This document shows positions 33,900 through 43,870 of a stretch of DNA of 64,000 bases, in pieces. The notes beneath the pieces were generated by a model that saw only the letters and a program-made list of their open reading frames with translations, was not told the DNA's origin and did not search any database. Position 1 is the first letter of the stretch. The number at the start of each line of letters is the position of its first letter. The stretch is from positions 4,138,399 to 4,202,398 of the forward strand of contig SSBO01000001.1 of assembly GCA_005281725.1 (NCBI GenBank), written 5' to 3'. Position numbers and translations under genes: made by a program. This stretch comes from Wuchereria bancrofti (Eukaryota; Nematoda; Chromadorea; Rhabditida; Onchocercidae).

Positions 33900-36800
33900 A
33901 TGCGGCAGCATTGGTGGTTATGTTTTATGTTGGCTGGATTGCTACTGGCAGCATGTGCTGCGCATGATGAGGACGATAGCAATAATGATGTTGGTGGAAA
34001 GAATGTAATCGATGAGGAAGAAAAAAGTGCAAAATTTGTAAGTTTTCATCATTATATCTTAGTGCTTATTTGTGTAATCTTTTTTTGCTTTGTTTTTTTT
34101 TTTTTTTTTAAAAAAAATTTTTTTTTCAAAACATTCATTCAAAATATGATTAATTGTTCATTAATTGTTCAGTGTATTGAGCTTTCTATATTTCCTGTAA
34201 ATCAAGGTGGGGAATGAAAGTCGTAGTAATTAGTTAATCTTTAAATTCTTGCTATGTGTTTTCCACTTTTTCTTTTCATTGTCTTCATTGATTTTATTCC
34301 CGATAACTGCAAAGAAACATCTATATATGACATGTTTTAGGTGTTAAGAGATACTTAATACTTCAGCTTTTATAATTTTCCGTCTTCCACAAAAAATATC
34401 GTATTGATGCTGAGGAGCAGTAAGTAAATGTTAGTTTTAGATTTGGAGAGAATTTATGTTATTTTAGGATTACATACCGCCTCCATTTCAAACACCGGTG
34501 GTTTCTGGTTCACCTCTGTTGGTAGATTGGTTCTCGAATCGTAATGCAATTGGTAGGAAATGGTTCATATCAAAGGGCAAAAAGGATAATGTAGAAGATT
34601 CGATAGCCAAATTCAATGGTATTGCTATTTTATTTATGGAGGTCTCAGTAGTGCTCTAGTTTTGTATTTAAAAAGCAAAAGTTAATGTTATTTTTAGGTA
34701 GTAAGTACTGTAAAAATAACTCTTGAAGTGCGCCAATTTCGACATCACTAAGTTGAACTAATATATAAGTGACTTACTAAAAAGAACTTAATCATAAATC
34801 TCTATGTTGTGAGTCATTTATAACGAACAGCCTTAATTATTTAATTGATTTTGGTAGTTAGTAAAGGGAAGGGCATCAATGTAAATAATTTTTCAGGTCA
34901 GTGGGAAATAGGCACTCCTTCAACAGTCGTGATCGACAATGACTTCGGATTAATTGTAAAAAGTAGAGCACGACATCATGCAATTGCTTCAAAATTCAGT
35001 CGTCCATTCAAATTTGATGGCAAACCTTTAATTGTGCAGTTAGTTTTTCATAAGAAAAGTACACTAGGAATAGGTGGTTGAGACTTTTTCTAACATCTTC
35101 ATTCTATTAGGGTATTTCCTAATTGCAGAATTAATGAAAAGAAAATTGGATATTGTTAAAAATGTTATGGAATAGAAAATTAAAATTATTTCGAATCGAC
35201 AAAGTTTTACACAGACAAATAGATGAAAAAAGAGCGAGCCTTACAAGTCTTTATAATTGTTAAAAGTTTAAAGGGAAAAATTATTTTTATGAAAGCGCAA
35301 ACGTATGTAGCGTTAGCTAGCAAGAGGAATTAAACGCTGTTTATGTCAGTAATGAGTTTGCATTATGTATAAAACAGTATTAACATTTTGTTTTTATGCA
35401 ATAAAATTGCAGTAGATGTCTCGTTATACGCTAGATGTTTTGTTTACTGACATTTAATTAGAAACCTGCATCTTTCTGAATCACTTATAATGAACAGCCT
35501 TATTTTAAAATTTCGCTGTATTGCTCATTGAAGATTGCTCGAGAATTTTTCTGACGACAGAAAATCTTTGGCTGGATTAAAGGTATATGAATATACTTCG
35601 CTTTCAGGTATGAGGTAAAATATGAGGAAGGACAGGAGTGTGGTGGTGGTTATCTGAAATTATTAACGGAGGGTATAGAAGCACTGGAAGAATTTACAGA
35701 TAAAACACCATATACGATAATGTTTGGACCTGATAAATGTGGTGCCAAGTCCAGTATCCTATTCATTGTTCGCTTCAGAAATCCCAAAAATGGCACTATT
35801 TCTGTTAGTTCAAATATGTTTCGTCATTAGTTTTTATTTTTTAAGCAAAAATGTGAAATATAACGAACAGAGATGATGGTAGAAGAATGAATGTTAATTT
35901 ATTGAGACTGGATTCAGTGCAATTCGTTTCTGAAGAGTGATTCGGCTACATTACAGATGTGGCTGCATACGGTATTTGAAAAAAGCTCATGGTGCTTGCA
36001 GTGAAATCATTTGCCTTAATTTATTTGTGGATTGAATTAAGAATAGTTAGGTCCATGTAGTAGTGTCTTTTGAATTTTAATTTTTTGAGTATATCTTCTC
36101 CTGCTTTGGCTCCTTAGTCAATACGACAACGAATTCTGAGATTGGATTGTACATGAAGTGATTGCTGGGAACATGTGCGTTAAAGTTTTTTTTTTGTGTG
36201 TTTTTTTAGGAGCACCATGCGAAACAACCATCCAAGTCAGTTTCAACATATTTTGACGATCACAAAACCCATTTGTACACTCTGATTGTTCGACCAGATG
36301 AAACGTTTACTGTGCTAGTTGATGAAAGTAAAATTATATCTGGTAGCTTGATTACAGTAAGTTTTTCTATTTTTATATTTTTTGTTTAGTTTCAGGTTTA
36401 TTTTGAAACGATATTTTGCATTCTATATGTCATATGATTTGGCTTGGCTGCATTACAGACGTATTGTTATTCATTTCGCAACCAATGTTGAATTTTTCGT
36501 GCTGTGTTATTTCTATTGTTTAAGGGATGAAAATGCTCCTCGGAAAATTGAAGATTTTTTAGTAGCACCATGCGAAACAACCACCCAAGTTTTTTCAGTA
36601 AAAACTTAGAAGTTTGATAATTAGACTATTTTTATTGATAAAACCAGAACAAATTTTCCATTCTTATGTTTTCAGGATCTCGAGCCGTCGATTACCCCTC
36701 CAGCTGTAATTGATGATCCGACAGACAAAAAGCCTGAGACTTGGGATGAGCGTGAAAAAATCGATGATCCAGATGCCAAAAAACCTGACGACTGGTGAAC

Positions 36801-38845
36801 TTTTATGGAGTGTTGAAGTTGTGTTAATGAAGGATAAAACTGTATTCAATTACTTTCTACAAATTTGCGGGGTTTAATATAAGAGCAAACCGGAATAAAT
36901 CTCAAATTCAAGTTTATTCATACCTGAATGGAGAGTAAACCGCATTTTGCGGGTTACGAAACTTTTGAAATAGCAGATTCATATAATGCTACCGTAGTTA
37001 TTTAGCTGGCTTTCGATGGAAGCTTAAAGTACATTTACATACTTAAAGGAGCTTTTTAATTGTTATTCATTTCGCAACCAATGTTGAATTTTTCGTGCTG
37101 TGTTATTTCTATTGTTTAAGGGATGAAAATGCTCCTCGGAAAATTGAAGATGTGAATGCGGTAATGCCTGATGATTGGCTTGAAGAAGAGGAGGCATTAA
37201 TTCCTGATCCGGAGGCAAAGAAACCATCAGATTGGGACGATAGTATGGATGGTGAGTGGGAAGCACCGCGAGTTGATAATCCAAAATGTAAAGATCGGAG
37301 TGGTTGTGGTAAGTGGGCAAAACCAATGGTCGATAATCCAAATTATAAAGTGAGTTTTTGAATTTCGGGAGTGGTTTTTTATTTTATAGCAGTTTAATGC
37401 TGAATGTCAGCTCTTGCTTTTATTAAAGAACTTTGCAGCTTTAAACTCATTTTTCGAAGTTGTGTTTTTTAAGATTCATCTCACAATTAAACTGATAAAT
37501 TTGCTTCATAAATATGTTTGATTAATACATAAATATCATCTGAGCCAGCTTATGTCAGTTGAAACCAAAAGTAAATGTAGTGAAATGGTACAAATGCATT
37601 GTATTTTGTCTGAAAATGTTCATATTGATAAAATGGCAGTACAAAATGTTTGTTTGAAATGAAGTTAAGAAGCGAATCATTTTATATCTTTCCAGGGAAG
37701 GTGGAAGCCACCACGCATTACAAATCCTAATTATAAAGGGAAGTGGAAGCCAAAACAAATCGAGAATCCGAATTATTTCGAACCTCATCCATACTCTCAA
37801 CTACAACCTATCATAGCGCTTGGAATTGAACTCTGGACGATGAGTACAAACATCATCTTTGATAACATTTATATTGGAGATGATGAAAATGCAGCTTCCA
37901 ATTTCGCCAAACAAACTTTCAAAATCAAACTTGCTCAGGTAATTTAGTTTCTTACAAAATAGTCTTTGTGAAAGAAATTGAAAGTAGTGCTTCCGTAAAA
38001 GCTATCCTTTTCTAAACTTTGATTTTCTATTACTCTTGTTCATATGCCTTTCGTCTTACAGGAGACAGCTTACGAAAACGCTTCTTCTCCTAGTCAAGGA
38101 ATATTCAGTAAACTTGTATCAGCAACCGAAGAGCGGCCGTGGTTGTGGGTTATTTATGTACTATTCATCCTCATACCAGTGGTCATCATAGCTGTTATAT
38201 ACTTCGGACGCAAAAGTCGGTCAGTCACACTGGATTATAAAAAAACTGATGAAGTAAGTCACGTTACTCACGTTTCAATTATCTTTTCAGTGTTAGCTAG
38301 AGTTATGCCTTACTTTTTTTGAAGTCGCATCCTGACGATGAAGTGCCAGATCTGGTCGGTGACGATGATGAATCTATGGAGCGAAGTTCTCAAGAACCTG
38401 AAGCACATGATGGTAATACAAAAGAAAAAAAGCGAACCCTGTCTCGATCACCAAATCGTGTCTGTGTGGAAGAGGTAAGCATAGGTGAAACCTGGAGAAA
38501 TGAATTTTTAAAGCAAATTTTATCTTTTGGTTGCTGGTAATTTATTGTTAAATGAAAAGTCTTATAATTTGAGTATCGAGTATCCTACGTTTCAATTTGA
38601 GTATCGAGTATCCTGCATTTGTCTTATAACACTGAAGAATTTTCTTTGTGCTTTTGCACATGGATCGAGTTTCGGAGAGAAGGCGAGATTGGGTCTGTGT
38701 AAGTTAAAGTTTATGTTGGGATTAAAGATTTTAGTAGTTGAGGATAAATGAATTATTGCAGGAAGCGTCATCTAGTGAGGAATTCAAAAATGAAAATCAC
38801 AATTCCCCGAAAATGAGGCGTGTGCGTCAAAGGAAACAGGATTAG
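33900..38845 (+). CDS. cnx-1: Calnexin, ER lectin chaperone
   Basis: Type I ER membrane chaperone that binds monoglucosylated N-glycans during folding. Eleven exons: 33900-34037, 34468-34618, 34897-35038, 35608-35803, 36210-36356, 36676-36794, 37121-37349, 37696-37938, 38062-38253, 38325-38474, 38762-38845, giving 1791 nt and 596 residues in phase. It has a signal peptide (1 to about 20), a lumenal lectin domain with [19 protein letters not shown] and [11 protein letters not shown], and a P domain from about 259. The P domain has four type-1 repeats such as [14 protein letters not shown] and four type-2 repeats such as [14 protein letters not shown], with the paired cysteines in CKDRSGC. One membrane segment lies at about 481-503 ([20 protein letters not shown]). 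The cytosolic tail is acidic then basic and ends in RQRKQD, a dibasic ER-retrieval-like end. Calreticulin is excluded by the fourfold repeats and membrane anchor. Confidence 0.97.
34813..35870 (+). repeat. Recurring 12-mer in cnx-1 introns
   Basis: TATAACGAACAG occurs at about 34820-34831 and 35859-35870, with TATAATGAACAG near 35487-35498. The first and the TATAATGAACAG copy are followed by CCTTA, so a stretch of about 24 bases is shared by introns 2 and 3 with few differences. This suggests small local duplications within the gene. Confidence 0.7.
36463..36590 (+). repeat. Chimeric duplicate of two calnexin exon boundaries
   Basis: Bases 36463-36555 are identical to 37059-37151 (93 of 93), which is the end of intron 6 plus the first 31 bases of exon 7. 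From the shared T run, 36555-36590 matches 36202-36237 with two mismatches, which is the end of intron 4 plus the start of exon 5. The two copies are fused head to tail inside intron 5. The pseudo-exon cannot be used in frame after exon 5, because phase 0 into GGATGA gives an immediate stop. Confidence 0.95.
38566..38621 (+). repeat. 28-bp tandem repeat in cnx-1 intron 10
   Basis: AATTTGAGTATCGAGTATCC followed by eight more bases is repeated once in tandem (38566-38593 and 38594-38621), with a few differences at the end of the second copy. Confidence 0.85.
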
Positions 38846-39215
38846 AAAATTCAGATATGATTAGAATCCGTTCCGAATTTTCATTCATCTGTAAGCAAGT
38901 AAAAAGTGGAAGTATTAACATCACTTTTCTTGTTTGTAGTGTTCATCTTTTGTTAACTTTTCCAGAACCAATTTTTTTCGAAGTCACTTTTCTGAAAATG
39001 CGTGTTACTATCGTTGCAATATCTACCTATGAATTTCCTGCTAAAGCTTTTGGTATCACTGGTCTTTTGTTTTTCAAAACTGGTTGTTATAGTAAAATAA
39101 TTCTTTGTTAGGATTCTGAGGTATTTACCGAATTATGTATAAGATATACTGGGAATTACAAGTGTGCTTTTATCCAGCGCCATCTATAATTTTAAATGTA
39201 AAAAATTAACTGTCT
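38846..39215. other. 3' flank of cnx-1
   Basis: It follows the calnexin stop directly and should carry its 3' untranslated region. The open frame at 38857-39111 lacks a protein or splice signal. No clear AATAAA was found on the plus strand. Confidence 0.45.
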
Positions 39216-39770
39216 TTAGTCTGGAATTGGCCTTTTATTCAAAAATAATTTTTGTTTAATCGCAAAAAAGAAAACTGGAGCTCGGATAACCTTTTTTAGG
39301 AGCACTTCACTGGCGTTTGAAAAGCAGTTTCTAGGTTCTGTGGAACAACTGACGGACATACCTATCGAATACTCAGTGACAGGTTCAGATCTTTTACTGT
39401 GTGAATTCCTTAACACTCCATCAGTTCTGGTTGTTCGTAACATGTTTGCTTCAATTATTGCAGTCATAGTGTTTTCATTTGTCCTGGAGTCCACTTTATT
39501 GCCAAATAATTGATTGTTAAAAAACATAGGAATGAGGAAACCCACAAATGACCACCAGCTCCGAATCTTCCAAGTCGACTTATGTTTTTTGCTCGAGTTC
39601 GCATTTTCAAGACTTTTAGAGGTATCTAAGGTTTCAGATTTAAGGAAAAAACATATTTGCTTAGGGTCCTTATATTTTTTATACGTAATTTCTCCATAAG
39701 GATGAACAGGTCTTATCAAACAGTAATTTTTTTGAGTTTGTTGAGTAATTTTTTGAGATAGTGTACGCAT
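39216..39770 (-). CDS. Unrecognised open reading frame, possible single-exon gene
   Basis: An ATG-started frame of 184 codons, open for a further 19 codons upstream, with no intron. This is the longest open frame in the window and is unusual in DNA this AT-rich. The product is basic in its first half. It has one short hydrophobic stretch (about residues 72-90, SWWSFVGFLIPMFFNNQLF) and a mixed hydrophilic second half with SHSKRSEPVTEYSIGMS. I recognise no domain. It lies between the convergent ends of cnx-1 and lin-37, on the lin-37 strand. It may be a nematode-specific gene, a decayed gene or chance. Confidence 0.3.
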   Translation of the reverse strand: MRTLSQKITQQTQKNYCLIRPVHPYGEITYKKYKDPKQICFFLKSETLDTSKSLENANSSKKHKSTWKIRSWWSFVGFLIPMFFNNQLFGNKVDSRTNENTMTAIIEANMLRTTRTDGVLRNSHSKRSEPVTEYSIGMSVSCSTEPRNCFSNASEVLLKKVIRAPVFFFAIKQKLFLNKRPIPD

Positions 39771-41017
39771 ATTTATAACACGCAGTTCTCCAGTGATTTC
39801 GACTTTGTCGGAACATGCGTTTCCCTCAGTTTTTCATGTATTTACGTGAAGAAACGGAAGTCGCTTTTCGCATTTAAGCATTTTTTTAGATGACCTGAGC
39901 TTTTCTCTTAATTTCTCATATTTTGGTTTGATATTAAACATCGCATGATCTAAAATTTTGAAAGGGCATTACTGCTGCCGTCGAACAGAAATTGCTCGCT
40001 TTTTGATTATAATTAAGCTTACAAAATTAATAGAAATTAAGAAGTGTTCTGCCAGACGGTTTTTTAGCTTTTAATTTCGCTGGTAACACTCGTACCTTTA
40101 ATCACACTGTTCTTTTCGGTTCCCATTATAACTGTTATTTAATAAAGTTTTGCCTGTTACTGCAAACAAACATGGTTCATCTACTTGCTAAGTGGTTGTT
40201 TTTCGGCTAAAGTTAAGTTCATTTTGATTCACATGTTTGCGAATTCCCGCTTGCAATAGATATTTCAAATAGAAATGAACTTCGATATTGCACAAGTGTC
40301 AGATAACCTTATTTCACTGCTCCCCTGAGCTGTAAAGATTCAGAATTACTCACTATGTTTCCTTCCTTTCATATATGCTGTATTTTTATTACAATTTCCT
40401 GTCTTTAATATCCTAAATTACGGAAACTGAAAATTTAGTTATCAATCGAACTGCCCTGAGTAACTGCTATTACTGATTAAATCTGCCAGGAACTACTTGA
40501 AAGATAAAGACTAAATTTCGAAACGATATTTCTATAATCAAATCTCCAACAAAGTAAACGAGAACAATTCGCTAGCAGCGAGATTTCGGCTGAGTATATG
40601 AACTGGTTAATAAAATGAAAATTAGATTTTAAGTGAATGTGGGAAAGACGTCCAGATGTTGCACTATTGTGTTGCAAAATGGGCCAGTTGCAAGACGTGT
40701 TCAGCTCGGGATGTTCGGGATACATTTACTTTCATATTTATATATCATATAATGCTATTTTGCTGATTCATAGTGAATACGGTGTTCAGCAATCTAATGC
40801 TTTTTTGATATCGTCGGTCTCGAATTCGAGAATACTCATTCCAGCTGAAAATCAGTTTTGTTTTATTTTTTTTTTAGTTTTCGTTTTTGTTTAAACTTCC
40901 CAAAAAATCACTGAATTACAATGTCCTTGCGTTCTTTAAAATGGTTAAACATTAAATTAACGAACACTAAAAGAATGAAGTATTCGTTAGTTCTCCAAAG
41001 CTACGTGAAGTGTTTTT
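39771..41017. other. Intergenic, 3' side of lin-37
   Basis: No supported exon. AATAAA on the minus strand at 40862-40867, 150 bases after the lin-37 stop, may be its poly(A) signal. Open frames at 40477-40725 (-) and 40637-40894 (+) overlap each other and show no protein signal. Confidence 0.45.
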
Positions 41018-42636
41018 TTAATTCCTAAAGAATTCTGTCTTTTCCTGAAGTGAAACTGACTTTTTCTTAATTTTTTTCCAATGTGGTAGATAAATGGCCA
41101 AGAGCTCGCTAGAACTTGTTGTATCTACTTTGATTTTCGTACTAATGTACAACGGTGGAGGAGCTGGTTCTATCCGAATACGATCGTGCGGTCGTGGCAG
41201 TGCCCAAATTTCTTTTGTAGCCAGTAAATCCTAAATATAACTTTAACTTGTTCGAACAAGGACTGCTTTTACACTTATATACTAACGCCTTACATTATTT
41301 CCGAAATTTCAATTTTTTTTTCACCGCATCTTACAGTTTACTGATTTAAAAATCATGTTACATATAAAAATCTCAAAAGTGAGCAATGCTGCCATGCTCC
41401 AACTGTTTACTTGAAAAGGTCGTGAAAATTTTCAGCTTTAAACCACGGATTGAATCTTAGATATAAAAATTCCATTTCAAATGTGTTTTCAACAAGTACA
41501 CGGCAAAAAATTATTGATCAGAATAATCCCAAAAACAAAAAAAGAGTACTAATATGAATCAAAAAAAAAAATTTTCTGTAGACTGAACCTACAAGTGAGT
41601 CGTCCGGGGGTTCCGGATGCTCTACTTCTCGCTTTTCTCTTGGTCGTTCGTCATCACTACCTCGCATCCAATTTCGACATAGTGCGTATACGCCTTCTCG
41701 ACGACCACTATCTCGCAACGCAAAAGGTTTGCCGCGAAGTTCAAAAACCATTCCTAAAAACTAATTTTGTATTTTACTAATTTTATATTATATTTGAAAG
41801 AAAACATCTTGCTAAGTCACTTACTTAAAGATCAAATTAATGGCTGTTCCATTTAAACATGGGACAGAGCGACCCACTTACTTCTTTATTTAATGGTTAT
41901 TTAATTCTATCATTTAATGGCTATAATGCCAGTTTGGTATCCGCAGATGATACAAAGAAAATCTATAAAAAAAAACTCTATATATTTGAGAACTGAATAT
42001 AATGCCTACATCAACAAAACAACGCTATATTATTATAATTAAACCAAGTAACTACTCACGTCGACTTTCACGTCTCAACGATTTCTTTGGACGTTCAAGT
42101 AAGTCCCTTTCCATCTCTTCTGGACTATAAAAAAGAAATTCACATTAGAACAACTAAATTTAAATATTCTAGAAAAATTTCGAATCTTGACAAGAACATC
42201 CCTTTTTGATACAAGTACAACCTCACCTTCTTGCTCGACTTCTAGCTTGTATTCCAGTTTGAATTTCACCACTTCGTATTCCATCAAGGAGATGACCAAA
42301 ACGTGTCCGAGCGAATTTCATATCTGGCGATTCGGGCATATCTTTAGCCATTGTTTTCTGTGAAGTGAAGTAGGTAAAAATAACTCAAGCATCACTCATT
42401 TTTCATAGCTATATAACATTCTGATTCTACATTAAATACACATGGCATGAGAAGTTATGGTGAGGTAAGGTAAAAATTTTTAAAATGATAGATTTGGTCT
42501 TATAAGAATTACTGAAAAATACCTCTTCCGTTACCGTTGCTTTCCAGGGTGAAACATCAGCGGCAGTAGAGGCAGTATTTACCGACTGTTCGCATACAGG
42601 AAGCACTACATCTTCGACTCTTTCCAGCGATGACAT
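41018..42636 (-). CDS. lin-37: LIN-37, MuvB/DREAM complex subunit
   Basis: Subunit of the MuvB core, which joins E2F-DP-Rb to repress cell-cycle and developmental genes in the nucleus. Five exons read from the right: 42636-42523, 42357-42227, 42124-42060, 41753-41593, 41230-41018. They give 684 nt, 227 residues (human LIN37 has 246), in phase. Identification rests on three short blocks in the family's order. These are FELRGKPFALRDSGRREGVY leading into ALCRNWMR (human LYPICRAWMR), then EIWALPRP (human VYKLPPP), then a C-terminal SSELLAIYLPHWKKIKKK (human LIYRNMQRWKRIRQRW). The N-terminal third is not conserved. The gene diverges from the secreted-protein gene at 43871. Overall similarity is low, so the call depends on these blocks. 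Confidence 0.8.
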
Positions 42637-43870
42637 CCTGCCTCTGAAAAGTTCTCATAATGATTATTTTTCTCAAAGACCAAATTTACCAATCACACAA
42701 CGTAAATGGAAGCAATTCACCATTTTGGCGTCATTCAAAGTCTACCTAAACCATCAATGGTTCATCAGAGATTTACAACGTTGTGAGCTTATGCATTTGA
42801 AATTTGCGTGCATTGTGCATAGAACGGCACTTCACATATCCACGAAGAAATGCACACAACACGCCGCACCGAAACCAACTACTGATGGTGAGTGTCGCGC
42901 AAAAATTAGTTGAATTTCGCGGTCTTGTTGGAGGACGCAATGAAACTGCTTCACATTTCATTCTTTCAAGTATGGTTCATATTATGGTCATCAGGGGTGG
43001 AGTCTGTCACTTCGATGGACTTTCCCTTCTGATAAAACTAGTTTCTGTGATGTGGAATCTCTCGAGCCTATCAAATTATATGGGGATTTTGGGAAGATAA
43101 AGTATTAAACAATAGTAAGATATTAAAACAAAGAATTTTAATATCAAAATAGCTCATAAATTGACTCGTTTTGCTTTTTATAAGTGAATGTCAGCCTTGA
43201 CAAGACACTGATCATCTCATTGATATCTCCGAAGATCGCTTATTGAAAGAGAACTTGATTCGATTATTCCCTGAGTAAGCAGGATTTGGAGCAAACATGC
43301 TCTAGTGTTATTCTTTCTTGAAATTATTTAATGTTATAATGACTTGCAGAATAGAAAAGTCATTGATTTTTCAAAACGAATTGGTAAAAAATCAATAAAA
43401 AAATTTGAAATTAGTGGAATCATACTGCCTTCGATATTTTATAATGGCGATGACGTTTGCTGCTGGACGGGTGGATATCTAGGTCATCTTCACGCAGGCA
43501 CAGGTTTTTTAATGATTTAGTAATTAAAGCATGTAATGAGATAAGAAAATGAGATAAGAAACTGGACTGAGCAGGGACGGATATGAATGATAGATCGGAG
43601 AGTTAGTTGGTTAGTGGACATCACATCCATTTATCCATCCTTTCCCTTCTATCAGTCGCTATTTATATCTGTATCTGTCACAACCGTCATCATATTCGTT
43701 ATCACTACCATTGTGATTGTTGGTCAGTGAAGGATACGTCTAGATTAATTAGTATCGTCGATTTTTATTTTCTTCCTCCTGAACAAAACTTCCTGCTACT
43801 GTTACTGTCGTTCTCCTTGTTATCACCTTGTCATCTATTTCACCCTACATTTTACCGATAGTTCAACAGT
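42637..43870. promoter_or_regulatory. Divergent promoter region lin-37 / secreted-protein gene
   Basis: The flanking genes start here in opposite directions. Pyrimidine-rich stretches at about 43610-43860 precede the plus-strand gene. Overlapping open frames on both strands at 42725-43100 have no support. I identify no specific factor site. Confidence 0.4.

Noticed and set aside
36532..36600. Second copy of the calnexin exon 7 start as a coding exon
   Set aside because: It lies before exon 6, its phase does not fit exon 5, and it would give a stop at the second codon. It is a duplicated fragment, not an exon.
41094..41234. Plus-strand frame of 46 codons with a signal-peptide-like start (MAKSSLELVVSTLIFVLMY)
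   Set aside because: It is exactly antisense to the last exon of lin-37, whose ALPRP and WKKIKKK blocks are conserved and in phase with the other lin-37 exons.
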